A stretch of DNA of 64,000 nt, from the NCBI RefSeq assembly GCF_000238395.3, contig NZ_CP011025.1:3472001-3536000 (forward strand), read 5' to 3'. Source of the DNA: Pseudoalteromonas arctica A 37-1-2 (lineage in GTDB: Bacteria > Pseudomonadota > Gammaproteobacteria > Enterobacterales > Alteromonadaceae). The position numbers were made by a program, and so were the translations under genes. The notes under the pieces are model-generated. The model ran no database searches and was not told the DNA's origin. It worked only from the letters and a program-made list of their open reading frames with translations. Of this stretch, positions 45,483 through 55,527 are shown in pieces. Positions within the stretch are counted from its first letter, which is position 1, and each line of letters opens with the position of its first letter.

Positions 45483-46745
45483 ATGGACAACCCTAAGCGT
45501 TCGACGCTAAAAAAGCTAGCTGCTATAGGTTTAACAGCTGGTGCAATAACACATGCGCCTTATGTTTTTGCCCGAAAAAAAGTCACATTAAGAGTGCTTG
45601 GTACGCATGTAACACTCCAAGAGGCTATCCGCAAACAAGCGATGAGTGACTTGGGTATTAATATAGAATTTACTCCCGCAGGCAGCGCTGCCGTTTTGCA
45701 AAAGGCATCAATGGACCCTAGCTCCTTTGATTTATACGAACAATGGTCAAACAGCATTAATGTGCTTTGGGATGCAGGTTCTATACAGCCAATAGAAAAA
45801 AAACGACTCACCTACTTTAACGAGATAAATCCACTTACTAAAACGGGAAAATTAACCGAAACTGCAAGTATTGGTGCAGGTGATGCTCCCTATAAATTAT
45901 TAAATGTTCAACCCGATGGCACATTAAGCGCACAAGAAAGCGATCATATTAGCTTTTTACCTTATGTGCATAATGTTGACTCTTTTGGTTACAACACCGA
46001 TTTTATTAAGCCCGGTATAGCATACGAAACCGAAAGCTGGAGTTGGCTGCTTGATGACGAGAACAGAGGTAAAGTAGCTATCGTAAATGCGCCTACCATT
46101 GGACTCTTTGACCTAGCCCTAGCAGCGCAAAGTAAAGGGCTTATAAAATTTAAAAATATAGGTGCGATGACTCGCCCAGAACTTGATAGATTGTTTATTA
46201 TATTACTCGACTTTAAACGCCAAGGTCACTTTAGTGGCTATTGGAACTCGGTTCCTGAGTCGATTGAATTTATGAGAAGTAAGCGAGCCCATATAGAAAG
46301 TATGTTTTCGCCTGCCGTCTCTGCGTTAAACAGCCAAAATATTAATATTCGTTTTGCCGCGCCAAAAGAAGGCTACCGAGGCTGGCATGGTGTTATGTGT
46401 TTATCGTCACAAACACAAAGTAGCGTAAAAGATGCAGCTTACGATTATATGAATTGGTGGCTTTCAGGCTGGCCTGGTGCATTTATTGCTCGCCAAGGTT
46501 ATTACATTAGTAACCCACAACGCTCTAAACTACTCTTATCGCCGGCCGAATGGGATTACTGGTACGGTGGAAAAGCAACAAACATAGACTTATTAAATAC
46601 AAATGGCGACGTAGCTATTAAAGCTGGTGCGCAACGTAATGGTGGTAGTTACTATAAACGCTTTAGCAATGTAGCAGTATGGAATACAGTTATGCCAACC
46701 TATGACTACAGTCTACAAAAATGGTATGAGTTGATTAGCCGATAA
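45483..46745 (+). CDS. PotD-like periplasmic solute-binding protein, sensor partner
   Basis: A 420-residue exported protein with an N-terminal signal (KRSTLKKLAAIGL, ending near PYVFA). The family 1 / spermidine-putrescine binding fold is suggested by DLYEQWSNSINVLWDAGSIQ, LPYVHNVDSFGYNTDF, SWSWLLDDENRGKVAI and GWHGVMCLS, which match PotD segments in order. No ABC transporter genes follow. Its stop codon overlaps the ATG of a hybrid histidine kinase (TAATG), so it most likely presents a ligand to that kinase. A polyamine is a reasonable guess from the PotD fold, not proven. It begins about 180 bp after the tRNA. Confidence 0.85.
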   Translation: MDNPKRSTLKKLAAIGLTAGAITHAPYVFARKKVTLRVLGTHVTLQEAIRKQAMSDLGINIEFTPAGSAAVLQKASMDPSSFDLYEQWSNSINVLWDAGSIQPIEKKRLTYFNEINPLTKTGKLTETASIGAGDAPYKLLNVQPDGTLSAQESDHISFLPYVHNVDSFGYNTDFIKPGIAYETESWSWLLDDENRGKVAIVNAPTIGLFDLALAAQSKGLIKFKNIGAMTRPELDRLFIILLDFKRQGHFSGYWNSVPESIEFMRSKRAHIESMFSPAVSALNSQNINIRFAAPKEGYRGWHGVMCLSSQTQSSVKDAAYDYMNWWLSGWPGAFIARQGYYISNPQRSKLLLSPAEWDYWYGGKATNIDLLNTNGDVAIKAGAQRNGGSYYKRFSNVAVWNTVMPTYDYSLQKWYELISR

Positions 46746-49700
46746 TGATAATAAATTCAATTAAATCAAAAATAATATTAGCTTTGTGTTCGCTGATTGG
46801 ATTACTTCTTTTACAAAGCTATTTGTTTAACTATTCGCAAACGTCCTTACTTAACTTGCAAAAGTCGCAGCATAACGCGCTTATTCAAAGTGAAGCTGTG
46901 AATCACTTAGAAAACGATATTATTTCCCTGCAAGGGCATGCAGTTTCATTTATTGACAATGCAAATGAAAATACGATTACCAAATTTAATTTTTATTTAA
47001 ATAAGGCAAATCTAAATCTCGAGCAGCTAAAAACAAACACTCAAAACCAAACCCCTGAGTATCAAAACTCACTAATACGCCTTGGCGAGTATCTAAATAA
47101 TTACCAAGATACATTTGGCCAAGTTGTCGTAAACAGACAAAAACGCGAACACCTTTACACTACTCAGTTCAAACAGCCTATTGATGACCTACAGGTAACA
47201 ATTAGTGATTTAGAAGGGTCTTCAAACAATGATAATAAAGTTATTTTTAACGATGTTTTACTCACAATAAGTAATTTAAAACACGCAATTATAAGCTATC
47301 TCTATAAACCTAATTTTGATGAAGCACAAAATGTAAAACAAAACTTAAATCACTTACATAAAAAACTAACGAGCACCTCTGTAATAAATGAATCCCTCTC
47401 CAATAAAACAACAAGCTTAAAACAAGCTTATAACCAACTTGTATTACTCACCCGTAGCTACACTTTTTCTGTAAATGTAGTGCTTACAGGCATAGAAAAC
47501 GAATTGCTGTATTTAACTAATGAAATTAAAAACATAGAAAAAAATAAACTAATCAAAACAGAAGAGCTACTAAGTAGCCACTTAACAAAAAATACAGAAC
47601 AGGCAAATATATTTGCCGTTTTAATTATGTTAATCATTTTATTTTTAAGCTATTTTATTTTTAGATCGGTTATAAAACCAATTACTCAGCTCACTTTATT
47701 ACTTAAAGATATGAATAGCGAAAAGCCAGTAACTATTTCAAATAACAGCCAAAATCAAACTGAAATAGCGTCGGTAATAAAAGCAGCTAATGCTTTATAT
47801 TTAAAAAATAAGCAAACCAAAGAGCTACTCAACGAAACCCGCGTATTAAATTCCCAAATGGAAGCAATGAATGCCGACCTGACGAGTGCTATGGAGCAAA
47901 CTGATAAAGCCAATAAAACAAAAATAGATTTTGTAGCCAATATGAGTCATGAACTTCGCACCCCAATGAATGGCATATTAGGTATGTTGCAACTCTTACA
48001 AAGCAGTGAGCTTCCCTCAAGGCAAAAACACTACGCAGATAAAGCTTTTTCAAGTGCTCAAAATTTATTGCAGATTTTAAATAATATTCTGGATTTTTCT
48101 AAACTAGAATCGGAAAAAGTTCAGTTAGAGCAAATCCCTTTTACCTTACATACTATAGTTTCTAACGTTCAAAATTTATTCTCAACAAATGCTAAGCAAA
48201 AAGGCTTGTTATTAAACTTTACTTTACACGTTGATGCAGGGCTTGAACTTATTGGCGACCCAATGCACTTAAGCCAAATAATAAATAACTGTGTAGGTAA
48301 CGCAATTAAGTTTACTGAGCATGGTGAAATATCATTAATTATAGAAGCGACATCTCAACACGAAAAAACAATAAACCTTCGCTTTAGTATAAAAGACACG
48401 GGTATTGGGATGACCGAAGAGCAATCAAAAATTATATTCCAGTCTTTCTCGCAAGGTGATTCAAGCACAACAAGAAAGTATGGTGGGACGGGTTTAGGGC
48501 TCACTATAAGCAAACAATTAACTAAATTGCTAGGCGGAGATATACAAGTAAGGAGCACGATTAATCAAGGTAGCGAGTTTTTCTTTACTCTACCCTTTAC
48601 TTTATCTGAGCAACAAAAGCTTAAAAAACACGCCTTATTAATTAGCCCTGATAATGAGCAAATTAAAAAATTAATGGACTTACTAAGTGATATAAATATA
48701 ACGACAGAAACAACACAAGAACCATTAAGGGCCATTGCAAAAATGTCTCAGCCTAGTAGCCCATTTAGTATTGTAATAATGTCGATAGAAAAAAAAGAGC
48801 TCAACGATAACTTTATTTTACAACAACTGTACGCTCAAAATAAAAACGTTAATGAAAAATTGACACTGATTTTATTAATTACCGATGAAGAGTCTCCTGA
48901 GCCAATTGCAAAAAATGAAAATATAGACATTATAATTATTGGTAATAAAAATAGTGAAGTTGAAATTTTAAGAAAGCTTTCACCAAATAATTTTAAAGAA
49001 AAGCAATTAAAGCCTCACCCTAAATTCTCGGGTTTTAATGCATTAGTTGTTGATGATAATAGAATTAACCAAGAAATAGCCTCCGCCCTTTTAGCAAAAT
49101 TAGATATGACCGTGATCATTGCTGATAATGGACATGATGCATTAGATAAAGTAGAGATAAATGACATCGATATTATTTTTATGGATGTTCAAATGCCAGT
49201 TATGGATGGGCTTGAAGCAACAAGCATATTAAGAGAGCGAGGCTACAAAACTCCCATAATTGCCATTACGGCAGCCGCAGATCCTAATGATAAAAAAGCA
49301 GCGTTTAGAGCGGGTATGGATGACTTTTTAGTAAAACCGATTATTTTTGATGCGCTTTACGAAAGTATAGAAAAGCATCTGCAAAGTAGCGAATCTCTGA
49401 GCACTATAAACCTGCCTTTAGCAAAAGAAAACCTAGAAAACAATGACGAATTGTTAGCTAAATTATTTACTCAGTTTGTCAACGATTACAATGACTTTTC
49501 GATTAAAGCTGATATATTAATCAAAAATGGAGAGTTAGAAAGCTTAATTCGACTAGTACATACACTCAAAGGCTTGGCCGGCACATTAGGCTTTGAGCTA
49601 CTGCAACAAAGTGCGCAAAGTGTTGAGAAAAGCTTAATAGATAAGAAAAGTATTAATTTATCTCATTTTAATGAGCAATTAATACTTACACTTTTTGCTG

Positions 49701-49963
49701 TAAAACAATTTTTGATAGCTTACAGCTTTAAAAAAGAACATATACAGCAACATGAACTAGAAAACGAAGACTCGGTTATTGATAATATATACTCATTAGC
49801 ATTAACGGCTCGCCCCGTACCTAGCAGTTTGATTAGACAGCTAGAAATGAATCAATATGAGAGAGGCCACTCTCTATTTAAGCTCAAAGAAGCAATTGAT
49901 CATTTTAACTACGCGTTAGTAATTGAGCTTATTGATAAGTATAGAAACGATAATAAAAATTAG
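46745..49963 (+). CDS. Hybrid sensor histidine kinase with HPt domain
   Basis: A 1072-residue inner-membrane kinase. In order: TM1 (about 8-26), a helical periplasmic domain (about 30-285), TM2 (288-308), HAMP (about 309-360), HisKA with His402 (NMSHELRTP), and HATPase (NAIKFTEHG near 518, DTGIGM near 552, GGTGLGL near 580). Then come a degenerate receiver without clear acidic residues (about 630-750), a true receiver with Asp814 (FMDVQMPVMDG) and an HPt domain with His939 (LVHTLKGLAG). The layout resembles TorS. It is translated from an ATG overlapping the stop of the PotD-like gene and is followed 59 bp later by its probable response regulator. Confidence 0.93.
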   Translation: MIINSIKSKIILALCSLIGLLLLQSYLFNYSQTSLLNLQKSQHNALIQSEAVNHLENDIISLQGHAVSFIDNANENTITKFNFYLNKANLNLEQLKTNTQNQTPEYQNSLIRLGEYLNNYQDTFGQVVVNRQKREHLYTTQFKQPIDDLQVTISDLEGSSNNDNKVIFNDVLLTISNLKHAIISYLYKPNFDEAQNVKQNLNHLHKKLTSTSVINESLSNKTTSLKQAYNQLVLLTRSYTFSVNVVLTGIENELLYLTNEIKNIEKNKLIKTEELLSSHLTKNTEQANIFAVLIMLIILFLSYFIFRSVIKPITQLTLLLKDMNSEKPVTISNNSQNQTEIASVIKAANALYLKNKQTKELLNETRVLNSQMEAMNADLTSAMEQTDKANKTKIDFVANMSHELRTPMNGILGMLQLLQSSELPSRQKHYADKAFSSAQNLLQILNNILDFSKLESEKVQLEQIPFTLHTIVSNVQNLFSTNAKQKGLLLNFTLHVDAGLELIGDPMHLSQIINNCVGNAIKFTEHGEISLIIEATSQHEKTINLRFSIKDTGIGMTEEQSKIIFQSFSQGDSSTTRKYGGTGLGLTISKQLTKLLGGDIQVRSTINQGSEFFFTLPFTLSEQQKLKKHALLISPDNEQIKKLMDLLSDINITTETTQEPLRAIAKMSQPSSPFSIVIMSIEKKELNDNFILQQLYAQNKNVNEKLTLILLITDEESPEPIAKNENIDIIIIGNKNSEVEILRKLSPNNFKEKQLKPHPKFSGFNALVVDDNRINQEIASALLAKLDMTVIIADNGHDALDKVEINDIDIIFMDVQMPVMDGLEATSILRERGYKTPIIAITAAADPNDKKAAFRAGMDDFLVKPIIFDALYESIEKHLQSSESLSTINLPLAKENLENNDELLAKLFTQFVNDYNDFSIKADILIKNGELESLIRLVHTLKGLAGTLGFELLQQSAQSVEKSLIDKKSINLSHFNEQLILTLFAVKQFLIAYSFKKEHIQQHELENEDSVIDNIYSLALTARPVPSSLIRQLEMNQYERGHSLFKLKEAIDHFNYALVIELIDKYRNDNKN

Positions 49964-50022
49964 GCATAACCACTAACCTGAACTAGATTTAATATTGTAA
50001 AGAACGCAGAGAAGGACAGATA

Positions 50023-52230
50023 GTGCATTCAAATTACCTCGCAAACAGTAATGGATTAACCACAGAGAAAAAACATAAACCTTTAATTCTTATTGTTGAT
50101 GACGAACCTAGTAATTTACACGTATTAGTAGAAGGACTTTTAACTGACTACGATGTACGTATTTCTACTAGTGGTGAGCAGGCTTTGATCTTTATTGAGT
50201 CAACTCGGCCTGACTTGATTTTATTAGACATAATGATGCCTGGCATGGACGGCTACGAAGTATGTAATATACTCAAAGCGAAACAAAATACCAAAGGCAT
50301 CCCCGTCATATTTGTAACTGCGCTTACCGAAGAAGAGTCTGAAGAAAAAGGCTTTGCTATGGGCGCAATTGACTACATACACAAACCTTACAAGCTAGCG
50401 CTCGTTAGAGCACGCATTCGCACTCATATTACCGCTCAAGGCATGCTAGATAGGCTTATCGAAAAAAACTTTGACCTGCACGACAAGCTACTTGAAATAG
50501 AATCACTAATACAAGAGCTAAGCCAGCGTGAAGAAGAATTAAAAGAGCTCTCATCAAAACAAAAATTATTTTATCAAGCCCTAACGGGAACCGCTGATGG
50601 CGTTGTTATTACCGACAGTAACGGAAAAATCATTGCCGTAAACCCTTCATTTTGCCGGATTACAGGTTACTCTGAATCTGACTCCCTGCAAATGCAGTTG
50701 CACGATATTAAACAAAATAACCACCCTAGTATTAGCTTTGATCAAGTATGGCATCATGCAAACCAAGCAGGATATTGGAGTGGAGAGCTAGTAACCAGAC
50801 GAAAAAATGGCGAGCTTTATCCTGAGTTATTAACTCTTAGTATGGTAAGAGGCGAGCAAGATACCAACGTGCACTATATTGGTGTATTTAGTGATATTTC
50901 TAGCGTTAAGATAACGCAAGAAAGAATTCACTACCTCACATGGCATGATGAACTTACAGGTTTGCCCAACCGAAATGGTTTTTTAAAGCAGTTGGAGCAG
51001 CAACTTCAGGTTTGTAGTACCGAAAATAGTTATGCCTATATTTATATTATTGACATAGACAGCTTCCACTCAATAAATGATGGATTAGGCCTACTCGCTG
51101 GCGATAACATTTTAAAAGAATTAACTAAACGAATTCATTCTAAGGTGAATAAAAAAGATGTTATTGCTCGCTTAGGCAGTGATGAATTTGCAGTACTGTG
51201 TACAGTTGAAAAAGGCGTTGGCAGGATCAGAGCCCAAGCTATGGCTGAAAATAAAGCCCAAGAACTGATCATAAGTGTAAACCACCCCTTTGTCGTTGAT
51301 GAACAAGACGTTAGCTTAACAGTAAGTATTGGCACGTATATTTTTCCTCGGGAAGATCAGTGGGAAAGTGCTATAGAAACAATCCGTAACTGTGAGGCGG
51401 CTTGTTACAAAGCAAAAGAAAAAGGCGGTAATAGAGTTACCTTTTTTGATACTTCGTTTGGCGAGCAAGCAAAACGCCGTTTTGAAATAGAGCAAGATTT
51501 ACGTAAAGCAATCTCAAATAATGAGTTATCCCTATATTTACAATCCCAATTTGACCGAAGCCAAACCCTTAAAGGGGCTGAGGTTTTATTAAGATGGGAG
51601 CATCCTCAAAAAGGCTTCATTAGCCCTGGTGAGTTTATATCTATAGCCGAAGAGTCAGATATAATTTATGACTTAGATTGCTGGGTAACTTCAAATGCAC
51701 TTGAAATATTAACGCAACTTAGTAAAACTCACCCTGAGTTAAACCTATCAATTAATGTAAGTGGCAGGCACTTTCATGAAGCGCGTTTTTTAAGCTTTAT
51801 TAGCCAACAAATAAAGCAACATAGCATTAATCCTCAGCAACTCACTATTGAGATAATTGAAGGTACATTGCTTAATCACATGGAAGCGGCTATTGAGGCT
51901 GTTCACTTTATCAAGAAGCTAGGTATTAGGGTATCAATTGATGACTTTGGTACTGGATATTCGAGTTTAACTTACCTTAAACAATTACCCATACAAGAAC
52001 TAAAAATTGACCGTTCTTTTGTATTGGAAGCACCGACTGATAATAACGATAAGCTAATTATTGATATGATTGTAAGCTTAGGCCGTTTATTTGAACTCGA
52101 GATAGTTGCTGAAGGTGTAGAGAACCAGTCCCACTTTGATTTATTGCAAGAATATCCAGAAGTTATTCTTCAAGGCTATTATTTACACAGGCCTGAACCT
52201 GCAAGCGACTGGCTTGAAAAACTAAATTAA
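50023..52230 (+). CDS. Response regulator with PAS, degenerate GGDEF and EAL domains
   Basis: A 735-residue protein with a receiver (Asp69 in LLDIMMPGMDG, and VDDEPS, intact), a coiled linker, PAS (about 185-300), GGDEF (about 305-470) and EAL (about 485-730). The GGDEF signature reads GSDEF (385-389), so cyclase activity is doubtful. The EAL domain keeps EVLLRW (520-525), INVSGRHF, DDFGTGYSS and VAEGVE, consistent with a working c-di-GMP phosphodiesterase. The start is GTG at 50023 with AAGGA six bases upstream. It is the output gene of the PotD-like/hybrid kinase locus and ends before a shared terminator. Confidence 0.92.
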   Translation: MHSNYLANSNGLTTEKKHKPLILIVDDEPSNLHVLVEGLLTDYDVRISTSGEQALIFIESTRPDLILLDIMMPGMDGYEVCNILKAKQNTKGIPVIFVTALTEEESEEKGFAMGAIDYIHKPYKLALVRARIRTHITAQGMLDRLIEKNFDLHDKLLEIESLIQELSQREEELKELSSKQKLFYQALTGTADGVVITDSNGKIIAVNPSFCRITGYSESDSLQMQLHDIKQNNHPSISFDQVWHHANQAGYWSGELVTRRKNGELYPELLTLSMVRGEQDTNVHYIGVFSDISSVKITQERIHYLTWHDELTGLPNRNGFLKQLEQQLQVCSTENSYAYIYIIDIDSFHSINDGLGLLAGDNILKELTKRIHSKVNKKDVIARLGSDEFAVLCTVEKGVGRIRAQAMAENKAQELIISVNHPFVVDEQDVSLTVSIGTYIFPREDQWESAIETIRNCEAACYKAKEKGGNRVTFFDTSFGEQAKRRFEIEQDLRKAISNNELSLYLQSQFDRSQTLKGAEVLLRWEHPQKGFISPGEFISIAEESDIIYDLDCWVTSNALEILTQLSKTHPELNLSINVSGRHFHEARFLSFISQQIKQHSINPQQLTIEIIEGTLLNHMEAAIEAVHFIKKLGIRVSIDDFGTGYSSLTYLKQLPIQELKIDRSFVLEAPTDNNDKLIIDMIVSLGRLFELEIVAEGVENQSHFDLLQEYPEVILQGYYLHRPEPASDWLEKLN

Positions 52231-52253
52231 TTACAGAGTAGTCTGAAAAAACA

Positions 52254-52285
52254 AAAAAGCCGAGTATTTCCATACTCGGCTTTTT
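52254..52285. terminator. Bidirectional terminator between the signalling operon and proA
   Basis: A 14-bp stem (aaaaagccgagtat with atactcggcttttt) encloses ttcc, with T-runs on both strands. Confidence 0.92.
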
Positions 52286-52306
52286 AATGAAATTAAGCTT
52301 TAGCGG

Positions 52307-53554
52307 TTACTCGCGAACTTGGCCTTCACCATTCACTAAGTACTTCTCAGTAGTCAGTGACTCAAGTCCCATAGGGCCGTATGCATGAAGCTTAGAAGTT
52401 GCTATACCAATCTCTGCGCCTAGACCCAGCTGTGAGCCATCAGAAAAGCGAGATGATGTATTAACCATCACTACAGAAGCATCGACACTACGCTGGAATA
52501 ACTCTGCAGCGGCTGCGTTTTTAGTGCAAATTACTTCAGTGTGGTTTGATCCAAACTGTGCAATGTGTTCAACCGCTGCCGTAAAGTTTGGTACAACGCG
52601 AATAGCGATTTCTAGGTCTAGATATTCTTCACCAAATTCGTTATCGGCTAACACAGTTGCATTATCAAAGTATTTAGCTGCAAAGCTGTCAGCATTTATT
52701 TTTACACCTTCTTGGCGTAATACAACTGCGCACAGATTTAAAAACTCATCTGCAACATCTTGATGAACTACTAAGCCCTCAAGTGCATTACAAACACCGG
52801 TACGCTGCGTTTTACCGTTAAGTAGTAAGTTAAGCGCAATTTCTAGGTCTGCATCTTTATCTACATATAGATGACAAACGCCTTTGTAATGCTGAATTAC
52901 TGGAATCGTACTGTTTTCAGTAACAAAGTTAATTAAGCCTTCACCGCCACGTGGAATTATTAAGTCAATGCTTTCACGTTGCTGCATTAATTCCATTAAT
53001 AGTGCACGATCTGGATCTGGAATCACTGAAATAAGTGATACTGGTAAGTTATGCTTTTCAAGTACGCTGTGCATTACACTTGCGATAGCTTGCGAACTTT
53101 TAAGTGCTTCTTTACCGCCACGTAAAATTACGCCATTACCTGATTTAAAACATAATGCGCCAGCGTCTGCTGTTACATTTGGGCGTGCTTCGTAAATCAT
53201 ACATACAACGCCAAGAGGTACGCGCATTTTACGAATTTTAATGCCATTTGGACGCTCTGTAATATCACGTAGCTGACCAACAGGATCGTCCAGGCTTACG
53301 ATTACTTCAATACCTTCTGCCATTGCTTCAATACGCTCATCGTTTAGCGTTAAGCGGTCGATCATTGAGGCTGCTAAGTTATTGTCGCGTGCTGCGCTTA
53401 GGTCACTTTCGTTTTCTTTGATTATAAATGCTTTTTGCTCTCTTAATGCCGCTGCCATTTCAACTAGTACTTGATTTTTAGTCTCGGTATCGAGTAAAGC
53501 AAGTGTATGGGCAGCTTTAGCTGTCTGGCGTGAAATGTCCGTAATTAAACTCAT
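52307..53554 (-). CDS. proA: Gamma-glutamyl phosphate reductase
   Basis: ProA reduces gamma-glutamyl phosphate to glutamate semialdehyde, the second step of proline synthesis, using NADPH. The 415-residue enzyme (E. coli 417) has IYEARPNVTADAGALCFKSGN, PRGGEGLINFV and the catalytic Cys in RTGVCNALEGLVVH. It overlaps the end of proB by four bases, the standard proBA operon. Confidence 0.98.
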   Translation of the reverse strand: MSLITDISRQTAKAAHTLALLDTETKNQVLVEMAAALREQKAFIIKENESDLSAARDNNLAASMIDRLTLNDERIEAMAEGIEVIVSLDDPVGQLRDITERPNGIKIRKMRVPLGVVCMIYEARPNVTADAGALCFKSGNGVILRGGKEALKSSQAIASVMHSVLEKHNLPVSLISVIPDPDRALLMELMQQRESIDLIIPRGGEGLINFVTENSTIPVIQHYKGVCHLYVDKDADLEIALNLLLNGKTQRTGVCNALEGLVVHQDVADEFLNLCAVVLRQEGVKINADSFAAKYFDNATVLADNEFGEEYLDLEIAIRVVPNFTAAVEHIAQFGSNHTEVICTKNAAAAELFQRSVDASVVMVNTSSRFSDGSQLGLGAEIGIATSKLHAYGPMGLESLTTEKYLVNGEGQVRE

Positions 53555-54657
53555 GACTTCTCCAATAATGCGATATGTTTTTCAGATATAACTGGTCCAA
53601 TTGAATCCTGCATTTTTTCGCTGAATTCACTCTGTTCGTTGTCTGCAATAAAGTTTAACAAACAGCTACTATAATTTGCGGTCGCTTTAGCTAAACGCGT
53701 ACCGTCTTCACTACGTACTAAAATGGTATCACCAACAGCAAATTCACCATGGACTTCCATGATTTCATCACCGCGAATACATCCACTTTCACCTTCAAGG
53801 GATTCATCAAATGATCCATCAACAACAACTTCACCTTGCTCATTTGCTGTGTGTGTCATCCAATGTACAGAATCTTGCATCGGCTTTTCGTACGGTAAAA
53901 ATACGCTACCAGGATTTTCCCCAGCTAGCAGTTTCGTAAATGTTTCTTCTTTAAAGCCGTTTATAATATAAGTCGCGATACCATGTGACGTTGCTTTTTC
54001 TGCCGCTTCTATTTTGGTTTTCATGCCACCAGTACCAACAGCACTTGTAGCACATCCTGCCATAGCATAAATAGATTCATCAATTGATTTTATTTCAGGC
54101 AGTAACACCGCATCATCATGTAAGTTAGGGTTTTTATCATATAACCCATCAACGTCTGAGAATATTAATAAAGCATCGGCATCGGCTGCTGCTGCGACCA
54201 TTGCTGATAAGTTGTCGTTATCACCCACTCTTAAGTCGTCGGTAGTTACAGCATCATTTTCATTAATGATAGGAAAAACACCATGCTCAAGCAAAGTAAA
54301 CACTGTTTCGCGAATACTTTGGTAACGCTCGCGGTCACGTAAATCGCCGTGCGTTAATAATAGTTGCGCAGATGGAAAGTCAAAAAAGCGGTCCCACATG
54401 GCGATCATTTCTGTTTGGCCTGCTGCTGCCATTGCTTTTTTCATCACCACAGAGCGAGGTTTGTCTGATGGGAATAAATGCGCTCCAGCCGCTACAGAAC
54501 CCGATGATACTAAAATCACCTCGATTCCACGGGCACGACAACGAACAATGAACTGTGCGATGGTTAATATGTAACGCGAACGGCAGCCATCTTGATCTGG
54601 TGCAATTAATGCACTACCTACTTTAAGTACGATACGTCGCCAATTTAACTTTTGCAT
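53551..54657 (-). CDS. proB: Glutamate 5-kinase
   Basis: ProB phosphorylates glutamate to begin proline synthesis and is normally inhibited by proline. The 368-residue protein (E. coli 367) has an amino-acid kinase domain (VLKVGSALI, VSSGSVAAG, NENDAVTT, GTGGMKTKIEAA) and a C-terminal PUA domain (about 280-368). It is the first gene of the operon, and its stop overlaps proA. The ribosome site before the ATG is weak. Confidence 0.97.
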   Translation of the reverse strand: MQKLNWRRIVLKVGSALIAPDQDGCRSRYILTIAQFIVRCRARGIEVILVSSGSVAAGAHLFPSDKPRSVVMKKAMAAAGQTEMIAMWDRFFDFPSAQLLLTHGDLRDRERYQSIRETVFTLLEHGVFPIINENDAVTTDDLRVGDNDNLSAMVAAAADADALLIFSDVDGLYDKNPNLHDDAVLLPEIKSIDESIYAMAGCATSAVGTGGMKTKIEAAEKATSHGIATYIINGFKEETFTKLLAGENPGSVFLPYEKPMQDSVHWMTHTANEQGEVVVDGSFDESLEGESGCIRGDEIMEVHGEFAVGDTILVRSEDGTRLAKATANYSSCLLNFIADNEQSEFSEKMQDSIGPVISEKHIALLEKS

Positions 54658-55527
54658 AAATGCTCAACTTTCCATTTTATCTGCGCTCATCTTAATTAGA
54701 CGAGCTAAAACTAAGTAGCTAGGTTTAAAACATAGCTTCGAATTTTTCTTTTCATTTAGGCAACACTTTTTTACACACACGCAAAAACCATATCTAAAAC
54801 AAGAAGCTTAGATTTGAGGTTAAGTAAAAGTAGCAACAACCCAATAATATTGAGCAGCACTAATCAAAAAATTTAAAAGTGTTGTTTATGCATCGCTGTA
54901 AAAAGCTGTGTGTGGCTTTTTTATTAACAACATACATAGAGCCTCTAAAGTCTGATACACCAACAGATAGGGTGAAGACCAAAGGACCGAGATTTAACCG
55001 CCACGATGGGGGGCTAAATATTGAAAGTAATAGTTCAACTCAAACCTTTATTTACTTAAATAATTAAATAAACTTGTTTGGCAAAACCATACCAAGAATT
55101 CGGCAAATGATATTTTGTAATGCTCTAATACTAGAAACATCACTAACACATGATTATAAAGATTAAAAATGACGTTAAGATTAACAAGCCTGTTTTATCT
55201 TCAATAAACTTCGTTAGATGACTAATTATTAGAACACGAAGTATAATACACCAAATACCCCTTTAAAATCAAGGTTAAAATTCGAACTAAGTTAATACGA
55301 AACACTCATACCGTTTATATTGTTATTAAAATTCAATAAATTAAACAATTAATACACTTTAAAATAAGGTGGCTAAGTCCTCGCTAAATAATTTAAGCCT
55401 ACTAATCTTTTATAAGCAGCTAAAATTGATTAGTAATATTTGAGTTTCCGGTGTATACCCCTGTATTAATAATTAACAAAAGTTATACTTTCTAAACATA
55501 TCGTCATAAATAAGGAATTCTTAATCT
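54658..55527. other. 870-bp AT-rich region without a supported gene
   Basis: This interval lies between the divergent proB and antiporter genes. It holds both promoters but is much longer than needed. The longest plus-strand frame (54879-55067, 62 codons) has no good ribosome site and no recognisable similarity. A weak hairpin with a T-run (aaaaagc with gcttttt, 54900-54921) lies inside that frame. I could not identify an RNA gene or mobile-element remnant, but a decayed gene or small RNA is possible. Confidence 0.5.

Noticed and set aside
54879..55067. 62-codon frame in the proB-antiporter gap
   Set aside because: No proper ribosome site, a terminator-like hairpin inside, and composition like non-coding AT-rich DNA.
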